DNA of 64,000 nt from Enterococcus columbae DSM 7374 = ATCC 51263 (GTDB lineage: Bacteria; Bacillota; Bacilli; Lactobacillales; Enterococcaceae), in the NCBI RefSeq assembly GCF_000406925.1, contig NZ_KE136351.1, forward strand, positions 67,474-131,473. The letters are read 5' to 3'. The translations under genes and the position numbers were made by a program. The stretch's first letter is position 1. Each line of letters begins with the position of its first letter. The notes beneath the pieces are model-generated. The model was not told the DNA's origin, searched no databases, and saw only the letters and a list, made by a program, of their open reading frames with translations. Shown in pieces: positions 35,231-44,104 of the stretch.

Positions 35231-35261
35231 TTTAAAATGACTTTTGAATGAATCGATATTT

Positions 35262-36164
35262 TTATAAAAATAATCCCAATGCATAAAAACAAACATAGAC
35301 CAACGAACCGACAGCCAAAATTTTGACCGCACAAATAAATGTCTCACGTTTGACTTGCTTTTGGCAAAATCGTTTGGTCTGCGGATAAACGACAAATAAA
35401 CTAAATAAAGCACCCAATGTTGTAACTGGTGCTAAATGTAACACAACGGAAGTAAGTATCGCCAAATAAGCAAGAATGTTTAGCCCAACAAATACATGTA
35501 AGCTTTGCTTTTTACCTAGATAATGAACAATCGTATAGCGATTATTCTTTTCATCCTCTTCTAAATCACAAATATTATTAGCTAGCATCAGATTGGCTAT
35601 CCATAGCGTATTTGGTAATGAAATTAGAAAAATTGCACTAAGCGTTGGCCAATTCCATTCAAATTGTTCATAGGCATTCAAATACACGCAAATCAAACTA
35701 ATCATAAAGCCCATGGTAAAGCCAGAGAAAAATTCTCCTAACGGCAAGCTAGAGAGCGGCCTTGGACCTGAAGAATAAAAAATACCTACCAAGTAACAAT
35801 ACAACCCCATCACTAATAACGGCCAGCCTACAAAATAGGATAAACCAATGCCCATCAAAGCTGAAACAACAATCAACCCGACCATCAAATTAAAAACTAA
35901 TTTTAAAGATAGATTTTCGCGACCGATAATATTGGTTTTCTCTTTATAATCATGAACGTCAGTCGCATGGTGATAATCATTGTAGTTATCCAAAATATCC
36001 ACTGCCATATTAAACAGAAACATCGCGATAAAATAAATGATTACATAGGCTAGATGAATTGTATGATAATGATACCAGCTATAGCAAATACCGATTAAAA
36101 AAGGCAATACACTAGCTGTTTTAGCCTTAAATTCGACCAACTCTAAAAAAACTTTTACAGACAC
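35262..36164 (-). CDS. menA: 1,4-dihydroxy-2-naphthoate polyprenyltransferase
   Basis: UbiA-family membrane enzyme attaching the prenyl chain to make demethylmenaquinone. 300 residues, eight or nine spans. Asp-rich motifs: NMAVDILDNYNDYHHATDVHDYKEK and NNICDLEEDEKNNRYTI, both cytosol-side Mg-prenyl-diphosphate sites. SGPRPLSSLPLGEFFSGFTMGF is typical of MenA. Divergent from the polyprenyl diphosphate synthase gene, which supplies its substrate. No menG is adjacent, which fits enterococci that stop at demethylmenaquinone. Confidence 0.92.
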   Translation of the reverse strand: MSVKVFLELVEFKAKTASVLPFLIGICYSWYHYHTIHLAYVIIYFIAMFLFNMAVDILDNYNDYHHATDVHDYKEKTNIIGRENLSLKLVFNLMVGLIVVSALMGIGLSYFVGWPLLVMGLYCYLVGIFYSSGPRPLSSLPLGEFFSGFTMGFMISLICVYLNAYEQFEWNWPTLSAIFLISLPNTLWIANLMLANNICDLEEDEKNNRYTIVHYLGKKQSLHVFVGLNILAYLAILTSVVLHLAPVTTLGALFSLFVVYPQTKRFCQKQVKRETFICAVKILAVGSLVYVCFYALGLFL

Positions 36165-36261
36165 ATTTTCACTCCATTCATTTTTTTCAGTTCAGTCATT
36201 TCCTATTCTCACAATTATAATGTAAAATGTAGCTATAAGAATTAGCTGAAAGGAATACGTC

Positions 36262-37236
36262 ATGACAACATACTGGAACAATTATCCCACGATTCAAAAT
36301 AAACTCCAAGCTGTTTGCTCATTTTTAGAAGCAGAACTTCGCTTAAATAATCCGACAATTCAAAATACCTTAATTGAACTAGCACAGTCGGGAGGCAAAC
36401 TATTACGCCCGGCTTTTTGTTTGCTATTTGCTGAGCTTGGCTCTAATCAAAAACAAAGCGACTTAATTAAGGTGGCTGCTTCTTTAGAGATGCTACATAT
36501 GGCTACCTTGATTCATGATGATATCATCGATGATTCCCCATTAAGACGTGGAAATATCACCATTCAATCCAAGTATGGGAAAGATGTAGCGGTTTATACT
36601 GGTGATGTCTTATTTACTAAATTTTTTGAGGTCTTAATTAGCGTAATGAACGGCTCAGAATACTTAGCCTATAATGCGCAAACGATGAAGCGGATTTTAT
36701 TAGGTGAGTTAAATCAGATGACGATTCGTTTCAAGTTAGATGAAACGATTGATGACTACTTAAGAAGCATCAAAGGCAAAACGGCTGAATTATTTTGGTT
36801 AGCCTGTAAAGAAGGGGCCTATTTTGGTGGATGCGATACTAAAACAGTCCGCTTAGCTGGTAGAATCGGTCGTAATATTGGGTTAGCCTTCCAAATTTAT
36901 GATGATATTTTGGATTACACAGCCGATAGTAGTGAATTGAAAAAGCCGGTATTAGAAGATTTAGGACAAGGAATTTACACCCTTCCTTTATTACTAGCTA
37001 AGCAAAAGGCTCCCGAAAAGCTACTTCCCTACTTAAATAAAAAAGCAGCGATTACCCCTGAAGAAATCGCTGAAGTCGCTAAATTAGTCGTCCAATTAGG
37101 TGGCGTTACCCAGGCCAAACAAATGGCCCAAGCCTTTACACAAAAGGCATTAAAAGATATCGAAGCTTTGCCAGCCTCGCCTGCTAAGGAAATCATCCAA
37201 ACACTAACCTTGCAATTATTGCAACGTCACTATTAA
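36262..37236 (+). CDS. Polyprenyl diphosphate synthase (long chain, quinone side chain)
   Basis: Trans-isoprenyl synthase, 324 residues. First Asp-rich motif HDDIIDDSPLRRG, second YDDILDYTAD; GGKLLRPAFC near the N-terminus and KGKTAELFWLACKEGA are family blocks. The placement opposite menA indicates that it makes the octa- or heptaprenyl chain for demethylmenaquinone. A TATAAT at about 36215 can serve as -10; GAAAGGAA site before the ATG. Confidence 0.93.
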   Translation: MTTYWNNYPTIQNKLQAVCSFLEAELRLNNPTIQNTLIELAQSGGKLLRPAFCLLFAELGSNQKQSDLIKVAASLEMLHMATLIHDDIIDDSPLRRGNITIQSKYGKDVAVYTGDVLFTKFFEVLISVMNGSEYLAYNAQTMKRILLGELNQMTIRFKLDETIDDYLRSIKGKTAELFWLACKEGAYFGGCDTKTVRLAGRIGRNIGLAFQIYDDILDYTADSSELKKPVLEDLGQGIYTLPLLLAKQKAPEKLLPYLNKKAAITPEEIAEVAKLVVQLGGVTQAKQMAQAFTQKALKDIEALPASPAKEIIQTLTLQLLQRHY

Positions 37237-37282
37237 TCAGTCGTAAAACAGCTTTTGCTGTTTTACGACTGATTATCTTTTT
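37235..37282 (+). terminator. Terminator of the polyprenyl synthase gene
   Basis: 18-bp perfect stem (AATCAGTCGTAAAACAGC at 37235-37252) with a four-T loop, followed by ATCTTTTT; it begins within the stop codon. Confidence 0.93.
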
Positions 37283-37618
37283 ACCAATTTAATCAATGAA
37301 ACAGTCTCTCAAAAAACAACCTGTTTTTTTCTAATGCTTTCTTTTGACTATTTTTTTTAATTAGTTGTATAATGCTATTGAAATTAAATTTCCTCTTTTA
37401 AACTTCTATAAAAATTATTTATCTTTCATCATCTTAGATAAAAACTTTATTCAATCAACTCTATTTTTTCCAATTTGATATTTCATTGATACCTTAAATG
37501 ATTAAATCATTATCATCATCTTCTTTTTTTAAAAAAAGAAAATATCCACAGAAAGGAGTATTTGTTATTTTTTATTTTAAGGTCAATGTTTTATATATTA
37601 AATTTGAGGTGATAATTT
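37283..37618 (+). promoter_or_regulatory. Promoter and long leader of the bile-salt locus
   Basis: TTGACT (37344-37349) and TATAAT (37368-37373), 18-bp spacing, give a predicted leader of about 240 bases. The leader holds a 20-base A/T palindrome at 37521-37540 and, at 37553, GAAAGGAG followed by TTG and a 16-codon frame that ends in the ribosome site of the transporter gene. A leader peptide is possible but unproven. Confidence 0.5.
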
Positions 37619-38917
37619 ATGACAAATGCATCAAAAGGTAGTAAACATTTAATTATTTTTGCTTGTATGTTACTGCAAGCGATCCCTTATGGCATTGCAC
37701 AAAACATCCCTCCATTATTCATCCACTATTTGGAAAAGGAATATCATTTTAGCGTCGAAAGCGTTGGTTATATCTTTATGATTGGTGCCTTAGCAGCTTC
37801 ATTGATTTCACCAATGGCCGGCAAAATGTATAGTAAATTTCCAGTAAAACTAATGATGTTAGGCGGTTTGATTTTATCTGCCTGTGGGGTTATGTTAAAT
37901 GCAATTTCAACCAAATTATGGATGTTTTTAGTAGCTAGTGCCATCACTCAAATGGGAACGGTGACGTTTTCAGGCCTAGGTGTACCATTTTTGATTGCTA
38001 CATGGTTTGATAAAAAATCTAAAGCTAGCGCGCTAGGGATTGCCTTTGCCGGGGGATCAATCGGCAATTTCTTCTTACAACCGATCGTCACCAATTTATT
38101 GAATCATTATGAGTTACATAGAGTTTACTTTATGTGTGCACTTGCTTCCTTAATTGTGGGCGTATTGATTGGTGTCTTCTTAATCCACCCTAACAAACAA
38201 CCTCTATCAACCACTAAAAATACTACTTCGAATAAACAATCAAGTACTTCTACTACCAATACCCAACCAACAAATGATACTCATCCGGCAAATATTCAAT
38301 CAGGAATTGGCTATAAACAAACGACCCATCAAAAAAGCTTCTGGGCATTATCTTGCTTTTATTTGATTATTGGCTTAGCGATTTCTGCGTTATCTAGTCA
38401 ATATGCTAATTTCTTTGCAGCCATTCATATCAACACAACCTTAATTGGTACGATTGGTTCAACATTTGCTATCGCTTGTTTAGTTGGTAATGTTGGCGGC
38501 GGCTTTTTATTTTCAAAAATTGGTGTGCGCAATGCTATGTTTTTAGCCTTTATCTTACAACTAGTTACCGTTATTCTTCTGATTGCTAGCATCTTCATCC
38601 CGGCAATCAAAATTTTCTCAGCTTTTGCTTGGGCACTGCTCTATGGATTTAATGTTTATTCTTATATGAGTGCACCAGCAGTCATGATGCAAACCTTATT
38701 CGGAATGAAAGATACTAGCCAAATTCTTGGAGTATTCAGTATTTTCTTTGCCGTAGGATTTGCGTTAGGTAACATTGTATTTGGCTTCTTTGTCGATACT
38801 TTTGGTTTTACTGCAGCCTGGATTAGCATATTATGTTATGTCGTTATCGGTTTTTCAGGATTATTATTCTTTATCACCGATATTCAAAAACATCAATTTG
38901 CTGAACAAACTGCTTAA
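37619..38917 (+). CDS. MFS transporter, probable conjugated bile salt carrier
   Basis: 432 residues, twelve predicted spans in two halves joined by a Thr/Asn/Gln/Ser-rich loop (residues about 200-225). The N-terminal IPYGIAQNIPPLFIHYLEKEYHFSVESVGYIFMIGALAASLISPMAGK block fits oxalate/formate-antiporter-like MFS proteins, the group that includes the CbsT bile-salt transporters of Lactobacillus johnsonii. The gene is followed after 27 bases by a bile salt hydrolase, the same order as in cbsT-cbsH loci. Substrate is therefore inferred from context. Confidence 0.8.
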   Translation: MTNASKGSKHLIIFACMLLQAIPYGIAQNIPPLFIHYLEKEYHFSVESVGYIFMIGALAASLISPMAGKMYSKFPVKLMMLGGLILSACGVMLNAISTKLWMFLVASAITQMGTVTFSGLGVPFLIATWFDKKSKASALGIAFAGGSIGNFFLQPIVTNLLNHYELHRVYFMCALASLIVGVLIGVFLIHPNKQPLSTTKNTTSNKQSSTSTTNTQPTNDTHPANIQSGIGYKQTTHQKSFWALSCFYLIIGLAISALSSQYANFFAAIHINTTLIGTIGSTFAIACLVGNVGGGFLFSKIGVRNAMFLAFILQLVTVILLIASIFIPAIKIFSAFAWALLYGFNVYSYMSAPAVMMQTLFGMKDTSQILGVFSIFFAVGFALGNIVFGFFVDTFGFTAAWISILCYVVIGFSGLLFFITDIQKHQFAEQTA

Positions 38918-38944
38918 AATATTTGAAAGGAGTGCATGATATTC

Positions 38945-39922
38945 ATGTGTACAGGATTAAAATATGTTAACGGTGATTTTTACTTTGGACGAAATTTGGA
39001 TTTAGATTATCATTTTGGCGAAGAAATCGTTATTACTCCACGCAACTATGAAATCAACTATAAATTTGTTCCTTCACAAAAATCACATTTTGCTTTCATC
39101 GGAGTCGCTATGGTTTTAGACAACTATCCACTTTATGCCGATGCAATTAATGAAAAAGGCTTAGGGATTGCTAATTTAAACTTCCCCGGATTTTCAAAGT
39201 ATGCAGATAAAACAATCGATGACAAGCTCAATCTTCCTCCTTATGAATTGGTTCCTTGGGTCTTAGCTCAATTTTCAACCGTCAAGGAAACAAAAAATGC
39301 CTTACAACAATTAAATATGGTCGACGTCCCCTTTAAACCTAACGTACCAAATACGACCCTACATTGGCTTATTGCAGATAAAGAGGAAGCGATTGTAGTG
39401 GAAATTATCAATGGAAAAACTGTAATTTACGATAATCCGGTCGGCGTTTTAACTAATAGTCCTTCTTTTGACTATCATTTGATGAATCTACATAATTATC
39501 GTCATCTAAGCAGTAAACAACCTCACAATCATTATTCCCCAGATTGGGATGCAAAGCCCTATGGTGAAGGGTTTGGTGCAATCGGCTTACCTGGTGATTG
39601 GTCACCAGCTTCACGATTGGTCAAAGCTACCTTCGTTAAAGAACATTCTACTTGTGATCAAAACGAGGTAGCAAATGTGACACAATTTTTCCACATACTA
39701 GACTCTGTCGCTTTTGTTCAAGGTTGTACTACTTCAGATCGAGGTACACACGATATTACAATGTACTCATCCTGTGGAAATGCTAATACCGGTGACTATT
39801 ATTATAAAACCTATACCAATAATCAAATTTCTCGTGTTTCCATGTCTAAAGTTGATTTAGATACCACCAATTTATTTATCTATCCAATGGAAGATAAACA
39901 ACAATTCCGTCAAGTCAATTAA
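38945..39922 (+). CDS. bsh: Choloylglycine (bile salt) hydrolase
   Basis: Ntn hydrolase removing glycine or taurine from conjugated bile salts. The start is set by chemistry: after loss of Met1 the nucleophile Cys2 (MCTGLKY) is exposed; an upstream in-frame ATG three codons earlier would hide it. 325 residues, usual for BSH. Family contacts: FGRNLDLDYHFGEEIVITPRNY, NEKGLGIANLNFPGF, VLTNSPSFDYHLMNLHNY, LPGDWSPASRLVKA and RGTHDITMYSS. These favour BSH over penicillin V acylase. GAAAGGAG site upstream. Points to life in a vertebrate gut. Confidence 0.93.
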   Translation: MCTGLKYVNGDFYFGRNLDLDYHFGEEIVITPRNYEINYKFVPSQKSHFAFIGVAMVLDNYPLYADAINEKGLGIANLNFPGFSKYADKTIDDKLNLPPYELVPWVLAQFSTVKETKNALQQLNMVDVPFKPNVPNTTLHWLIADKEEAIVVEIINGKTVIYDNPVGVLTNSPSFDYHLMNLHNYRHLSSKQPHNHYSPDWDAKPYGEGFGAIGLPGDWSPASRLVKATFVKEHSTCDQNEVANVTQFFHILDSVAFVQGCTTSDRGTHDITMYSSCGNANTGDYYYKTYTNNQISRVSMSKVDLDTTNLFIYPMEDKQQFRQVN

Positions 39923-40065
39923 GCTGCTCTCCCCTAAGCTTATTTTCACTGTATTCTGATAGACGAGTTACTTCTATCAATTACTAAATTATAATTAGAC
40001 GAAACATCAACCAAATAAAACATTTTACACACCCTATAACAATCTATTTTTTCTTCACAAAAAGT

Positions 40066-40101
40066 AAAAAGCTTTGCGACCTACACATCGCAAAGCTTTT
40101 T
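40066..40101. terminator. Bidirectional terminator
   Basis: AAAAAGCTTTGCGA and TCGCAAAGCTTTTT, nine-base loop, T-runs on both strands. It ends the export operon and possibly the bile-salt unit. Confidence 0.9.
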
Positions 40102-41325
40102 TTAGCGTAAAATATCAATTAAATCTTTCTTCGCCGCTTCTCTGGCTGGCATCACCGAAAAGATTAAGCCGATGAAGGTCGATACGCCAATGGCAATACT
40201 GATGGTGAAGAAATCAATTTGAATCCCAATCTTCATGATAGCACCAATTGAGTAGGCGACAATCATTCCTAACAGATAACCAATAACGCCCCCACTAAAG
40301 GTCAGCATCACACCTTCTAATAAAAATTGCGTCATAATCGAGCGTTGCGTAGCACCTAAAGCCCGACGTATCCCAATTTCTTTCGTTCGTTCGGAAACAG
40401 AGATATACATCATATTCATCACCCCTACCCCGGCGATAAACAATGAAATACCCGCAACTGCTGAAATAAAGTAAGTAATCGTGCTTAAAACCTTGCCCAC
40501 ACCTTTAGTTAAAAAGCTGCTGTCAAAGGATTGATAGGTTCCTTGATTCCGTAGGCTGCCTTGTTTTTTCAGCTTATCTAAAATTTTCTTAGCCACCTCA
40601 TCAGGCTTCGTGCCTTTATCTAAGACAGCGGTCACGCTGGCGGTATTTTTGCCATTTTCATAATAGCGATAATAGGTTTTTTTAGGAATTTTGACTTGAT
40701 AATCGGTATCAGAGCCGAATAAACCAGACATTTGGGCATCCTCTTCACTCATTGCTTCATCTTCATAAATCCCTACAATCGTGAAAACCTGCGCACCTAA
40801 TAAAACGCCTCGATTTAACGCCATTTCAGGTGATTGATATAAATCAGTAGCTAAGCTTCGATTAATCACCGCCACTTTATTTTTATTTAGATTATCGGCA
40901 ACGGTTAAATTACGTCCTTCAATTAGTGATACATCTGACTTTTTCACCAAGTCAGCCGTCACATTTTTTTGTTCTGCCTTAACCGGCGTTTGCAAGGTGG
41001 CTTGTTTTAAATCAATGGTTTCAAAGTCTGCGCTTTTTACCCCTTTAATTTGCCGAATTAAGGCCAAGTCGCCACTTTGGAAAGAAGGACGATTGGTATC
41101 ATAAAAGGCTGGATCATTGGGGTTGAAGATGACTTGTACCTCCACCTGTCCATTATCACTTTTGGTTAAGCTCTTAATTAAATCCCGTTCATAACCTCGA
41201 CCAATCGCCAAAATCGCAATCACCGCAGCAATCCCAATGACAATTCCCAGCATCGTTAAAATACTGCGCTTCCGATTATTCGCAATCGCCTTAAAAGCTG
41301 AGCGCCAATTTACATATAAATTCAT
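40102..41325 (-). CDS. MacB/FtsX-type ABC permease (YknZ-like)
   Basis: 407 residues: one N-terminal span (SILTMLGIVIGIAAVIAILAIG), an extracellular domain of about 230 residues, then three C-terminal spans with the signature SERTKEIGIRRALGATQRSIM. MacB-type proteins act as mechanotransmitters with an adaptor. The ATG overlaps the ATPase stop codon by four bases. Last gene of a four-gene operon matching Bacillus YknWXYZ, which protects against the SdpC toxin; the substrate here is not known. Confidence 0.9.
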   Translation of the reverse strand: MNLYVNWRSAFKAIANNRKRSILTMLGIVIGIAAVIAILAIGRGYERDLIKSLTKSDNGQVEVQVIFNPNDPAFYDTNRPSFQSGDLALIRQIKGVKSADFETIDLKQATLQTPVKAEQKNVTADLVKKSDVSLIEGRNLTVADNLNKNKVAVINRSLATDLYQSPEMALNRGVLLGAQVFTIVGIYEDEAMSEEDAQMSGLFGSDTDYQVKIPKKTYYRYYENGKNTASVTAVLDKGTKPDEVAKKILDKLKKQGSLRNQGTYQSFDSSFLTKGVGKVLSTITYFISAVAGISLFIAGVGVMNMMYISVSERTKEIGIRRALGATQRSIMTQFLLEGVMLTFSGGVIGYLLGMIVAYSIGAIMKIGIQIDFFTISIAIGVSTFIGLIFSVMPAREAAKKDLIDILR

Positions 41326-42008
41326 TCCTTACTCAGCTCCTTATCTTCAATGATTGCCCCATCACGAATACGAATCAGGCGATGACAGTATGGTACCACC
41401 TCTGGATCATGGGTAACCAAAATAATCGTTGCGCCATCTTGTTGATTCAATTCCTCAAACAAGCGCATGATTTCTTCTGAAGTATGTGTGTCTAAAGCCC
41501 CGGTTGGCTCATCTGCGATAATAAACTTTGGATTATTAATAATCGAGCGAGCAATAGCTACCCGTTGCTGTTGACCACCAGATAATTGCTTAGGATATTT
41601 ATCCTCTTTTCCTTCAAGACCCACCCGTTTTAAGGCGGCCATCACTTTTTCTTTAGTCTGGGAAAAGCTATAACCTCCATAAAGTAACGGTAATTCGACA
41701 TTTTCATAAACCGTATTATTTTCAATCAGGCTAAAATTTTGAAAGACAAAACCTACCGTTTGATTCCGAACCTTGGATAAGCGGTCATCGCTACTAGCAA
41801 CTAGAGATTCCCCTTCGAATAAATAGGTGCCTTCAAATTTTCGATCAATAAAACCTAATAGATTAATCAAGGTTGATTTCCCTGAACCAGATGGACCCAT
41901 AATCGCAATCATTTCGCCCTTTGCAACATGTAGGTTTACATCCTTTAAGACATGCAAGGTTTCTTCAGCATTTTTGTAATACTTATTGATGCCAATTAAA
42001 TCGATCAT
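41322..42008 (-). CDS. MacB-type ABC ATPase (YknY-like)
   Basis: 228 residues. Walker A GPSGSGKST (38-46), Q-loop FVFQNFSLIENNTVYENV, ABC signature LSGGQQQRVAIARS, Walker B FIIADEPTGALD, H-loop VTHDPEV. The Q-loop region and length are typical of the LolD/MacB group. Overlaps both neighbours by four bases, showing tight coupling with adaptor and permease. Confidence 0.94.
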   Translation of the reverse strand: MIDLIGINKYYKNAEETLHVLKDVNLHVAKGEMIAIMGPSGSGKSTLINLLGFIDRKFEGTYLFEGESLVASSDDRLSKVRNQTVGFVFQNFSLIENNTVYENVELPLLYGGYSFSQTKEKVMAALKRVGLEGKEDKYPKQLSGGQQQRVAIARSIINNPKFIIADEPTGALDTHTSEEIMRLFEELNQQDGATIILVTHDPEVVPYCHRLIRIRDGAIIEDKELSKE

Positions 42009-43234
42009 TCAAACACCGCCACTTCTTTGCCGTCTGTTAATCGTTTATCGGGATCAACAATATATTGATCGTCCACAGCTAAGCCTTTCTCTACAGCATA
42101 TCCATCCGCTTGTTCTTTGATGGTTACTTTGGTTAAATGCGCTTTACCATTTTTGTAGGTATAAACATAAGTGTTCTCACCTTTTTTCACCACCGCTTCT
42201 TTAGGAATGGTGATATCAGATAAATGAACGGATACTTGAACGCTAAAGCCATAATGAATTTCTTCTTGGGCTTCAACGGTAAAGCTGTAATTAGAAATGG
42301 TGGTACCACCGGCTGATGAGCTAGCTGCACCACTTAAAGCAGCAGTGGCTGGCGCAGCCTGAGTAGCACTTTGCGGTAAAGTAGCAATCGTAGTAATCGT
42401 CCCTAAAACTTTTTTAGCATCATTTACTGGAACAATCTCTACTTTTTGGCCTTGTTTTAATTTACCATAATCATATTCCGTTACACTTGCCTGCACGATC
42501 GTCCCTGGCGAAACTAAGGTTGCATAAGGGGTCGTCGCTGAAGATTTACCAGCCTCATCAATATATACCGTTCCATCAAAAGGGGCGGTAACAGAGGTAG
42601 TGACTTTTTTTCTCGTTTGTTCAACCGCAGCATTCGCATCAGAAAAATCTAAGTTCGCACTCGCCAAAGCTTGCTGGGCTTGATTCACCGCTTCAACTTG
42701 CGCATCATAGGCTTGTTGTGCAGCTTCGACTTGCGCTAAAGCTTCACTAGCTGCTGGATCATTGGCTGCTTGCAAGGCTTGGGCATTCTTTTTAGCTTGA
42801 GCTAACTGATTGGCTAACTGATTGCGCTTTTGTACCGCACTATCTAAATTACTTTTCGCATTTGTAATTGCTAAATTTAATTTATTCAATGATTGGGCTT
42901 GTTCATTGGCTTGATCAGCAATCGTTGCGTTTTGATAAGTCGCAATCACATCCCCCGCTTTAACCTGTTGTCCGTTTTGTACCACAATATTCTCCAAAGT
43001 GCCTAATGAAGCATCCAAACTAAAGGTACGACTTTCCTTAGGCTCGGCCACACCATTAAAGGTCAAAGGATCTGGTTTGGTGACAGTCACCACTTGATAA
43101 TCGCCCTTGGTTGCTTGTGCATTGTTTTTAGAGCTAGTCAAGTTAAAGACAATCACGCCTCCTATCGCTAAGACACAAACTACGCCAAAAGCAATGGCTA
43201 ATTGAATTTGGCGCTTACGGCTCATTTTTTTCAC
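42005..43234 (-). CDS. Membrane fusion adaptor of the MacB-type system (YknX-like)
   Basis: 409 residues. One N-terminal span, lipoyl half-domains around a long coiled coil rich in Gln/Ala (residues about 105-200; QAQSLNKLNLAITNAKSNLD and on), then beta-barrel and membrane-proximal domains with TVTSVTAPFDGTVYIDEAGK-type strands. GTG start at 43234 has a GGGGGAG site five bases before it; the alternative ATG three codons later is too far. Adaptor in a Gram-positive without outer membrane, as in YknX. Confidence 0.9.
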   Translation of the reverse strand: MKKMSRKRQIQLAIAFGVVCVLAIGGVIVFNLTSSKNNAQATKGDYQVVTVTKPDPLTFNGVAEPKESRTFSLDASLGTLENIVVQNGQQVKAGDVIATYQNATIADQANEQAQSLNKLNLAITNAKSNLDSAVQKRNQLANQLAQAKKNAQALQAANDPAASEALAQVEAAQQAYDAQVEAVNQAQQALASANLDFSDANAAVEQTRKKVTTSVTAPFDGTVYIDEAGKSSATTPYATLVSPGTIVQASVTEYDYGKLKQGQKVEIVPVNDAKKVLGTITTIATLPQSATQAAPATAALSGAASSSAGGTTISNYSFTVEAQEEIHYGFSVQVSVHLSDITIPKEAVVKKGENTYVYTYKNGKAHLTKVTIKEQADGYAVEKGLAVDDQYIVDPDKRLTDGKEVAVFE

Positions 43235-43249
43235 AAAAACTCCCCCCTA

Positions 43250-43768
43250 TTATTCGTTATCTACTGTAGGATCTTCCAACTTAAACAAATGAATCAAACA
43301 CATAATTTGTGGTAAATGTAATAAAACAGCAAATAAAATACCTACAATTGAGCCTATCGCCATAGCTGTCGATGCAACTCCCGCAGTTTGACTATCTAAG
43401 CCAGCCAAAGCATCGGTACTAGCACTATGTAAAACGACTTGATCAAGAATCAATGATAAAACAAAATAGCCAATATTCAGAAAATAAATCAATTTATTCG
43501 GCAGTTTACCTGACTTAATTTGCTTATAAGCCATAAAGAATAATGCAGCAAAAACCAAACTAATAACCACCTCAAGGACGGCGGGCACTTTATGCGTCCA
43601 TGAATTTACTTGGTTATATAAAGCCTCACCACCCACACTAACTAACGCTTCTTTATTTGGAAATAATGTTCCTGGTAAAGAAACTACACTAAAAACAGCC
43701 CCAATACTGGTTAAAACTAAAGCAACCAGATTCCAGGTACCCAATTTTTTCATTCGTTGTTCTTTCAT
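43250..43768 (-). CDS. Four-span membrane protein at the YknW position
   Basis: 172 residues with four predicted spans (LVALVLTSIGAVFSVVSLPG, VVISLVFAALFFMAYKQI, LIYFLNIGYFVLSLILDQVV, MAIGSIVGILFAVLLHLPQIMC). It is the first gene of the export operon, 15 bases before the adaptor gene. Bacillus YknW, a Yip1-family protein, holds the same position and helps assemble the transporter; I see no clear sequence match, so the comparison is positional. GGAG site 11 bases before the ATG at 43768. Confidence 0.75.
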   Translation of the reverse strand: MKEQRMKKLGTWNLVALVLTSIGAVFSVVSLPGTLFPNKEALVSVGGEALYNQVNSWTHKVPAVLEVVISLVFAALFFMAYKQIKSGKLPNKLIYFLNIGYFVLSLILDQVVLHSASTDALAGLDSQTAGVASTAMAIGSIVGILFAVLLHLPQIMCLIHLFKLEDPTVDNE

Positions 43769-44104
43769 CAATCATTTCACTCCTCATTTATTTTGTTAGT
43801 CTCATTATACTACAACTATGCTATATAAAAATAGCAGTTCTCTTTAAAATCAGTCGCAAGTTGTAGGTTTTTCTTCATTGAAAAATATTGACTTTTACTC
43901 CTTAGATTGAACAAAAAAATAACCGCCTATTTAATGCAATCTATCCCTTACCTGTTATCAAATACTAGGGAATACAAAGAAAGATACAGCGCTAAAATTT
44001 CAGTAAAGACTTCTTTGCAATAGTTGTAATCAATCCTTAACTTGCATTTTCTATTACGGTAGCATATAGTTGTTGGTAGAATGAAGAAATGGAGCAATTT
44101 ATTT
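43769..44104 (+). promoter_or_regulatory. Intergenic region with promoter of the M23 gene
   Basis: TTGCAT (44042-44047) and TATAGT (44065-44070) with exactly 17 bp between. Transcription would begin near 44077, so the ATG at 44081 would be at the very 5' end; this supports translation from 44105. Nothing else recognised in the divergent region. Confidence 0.6.
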
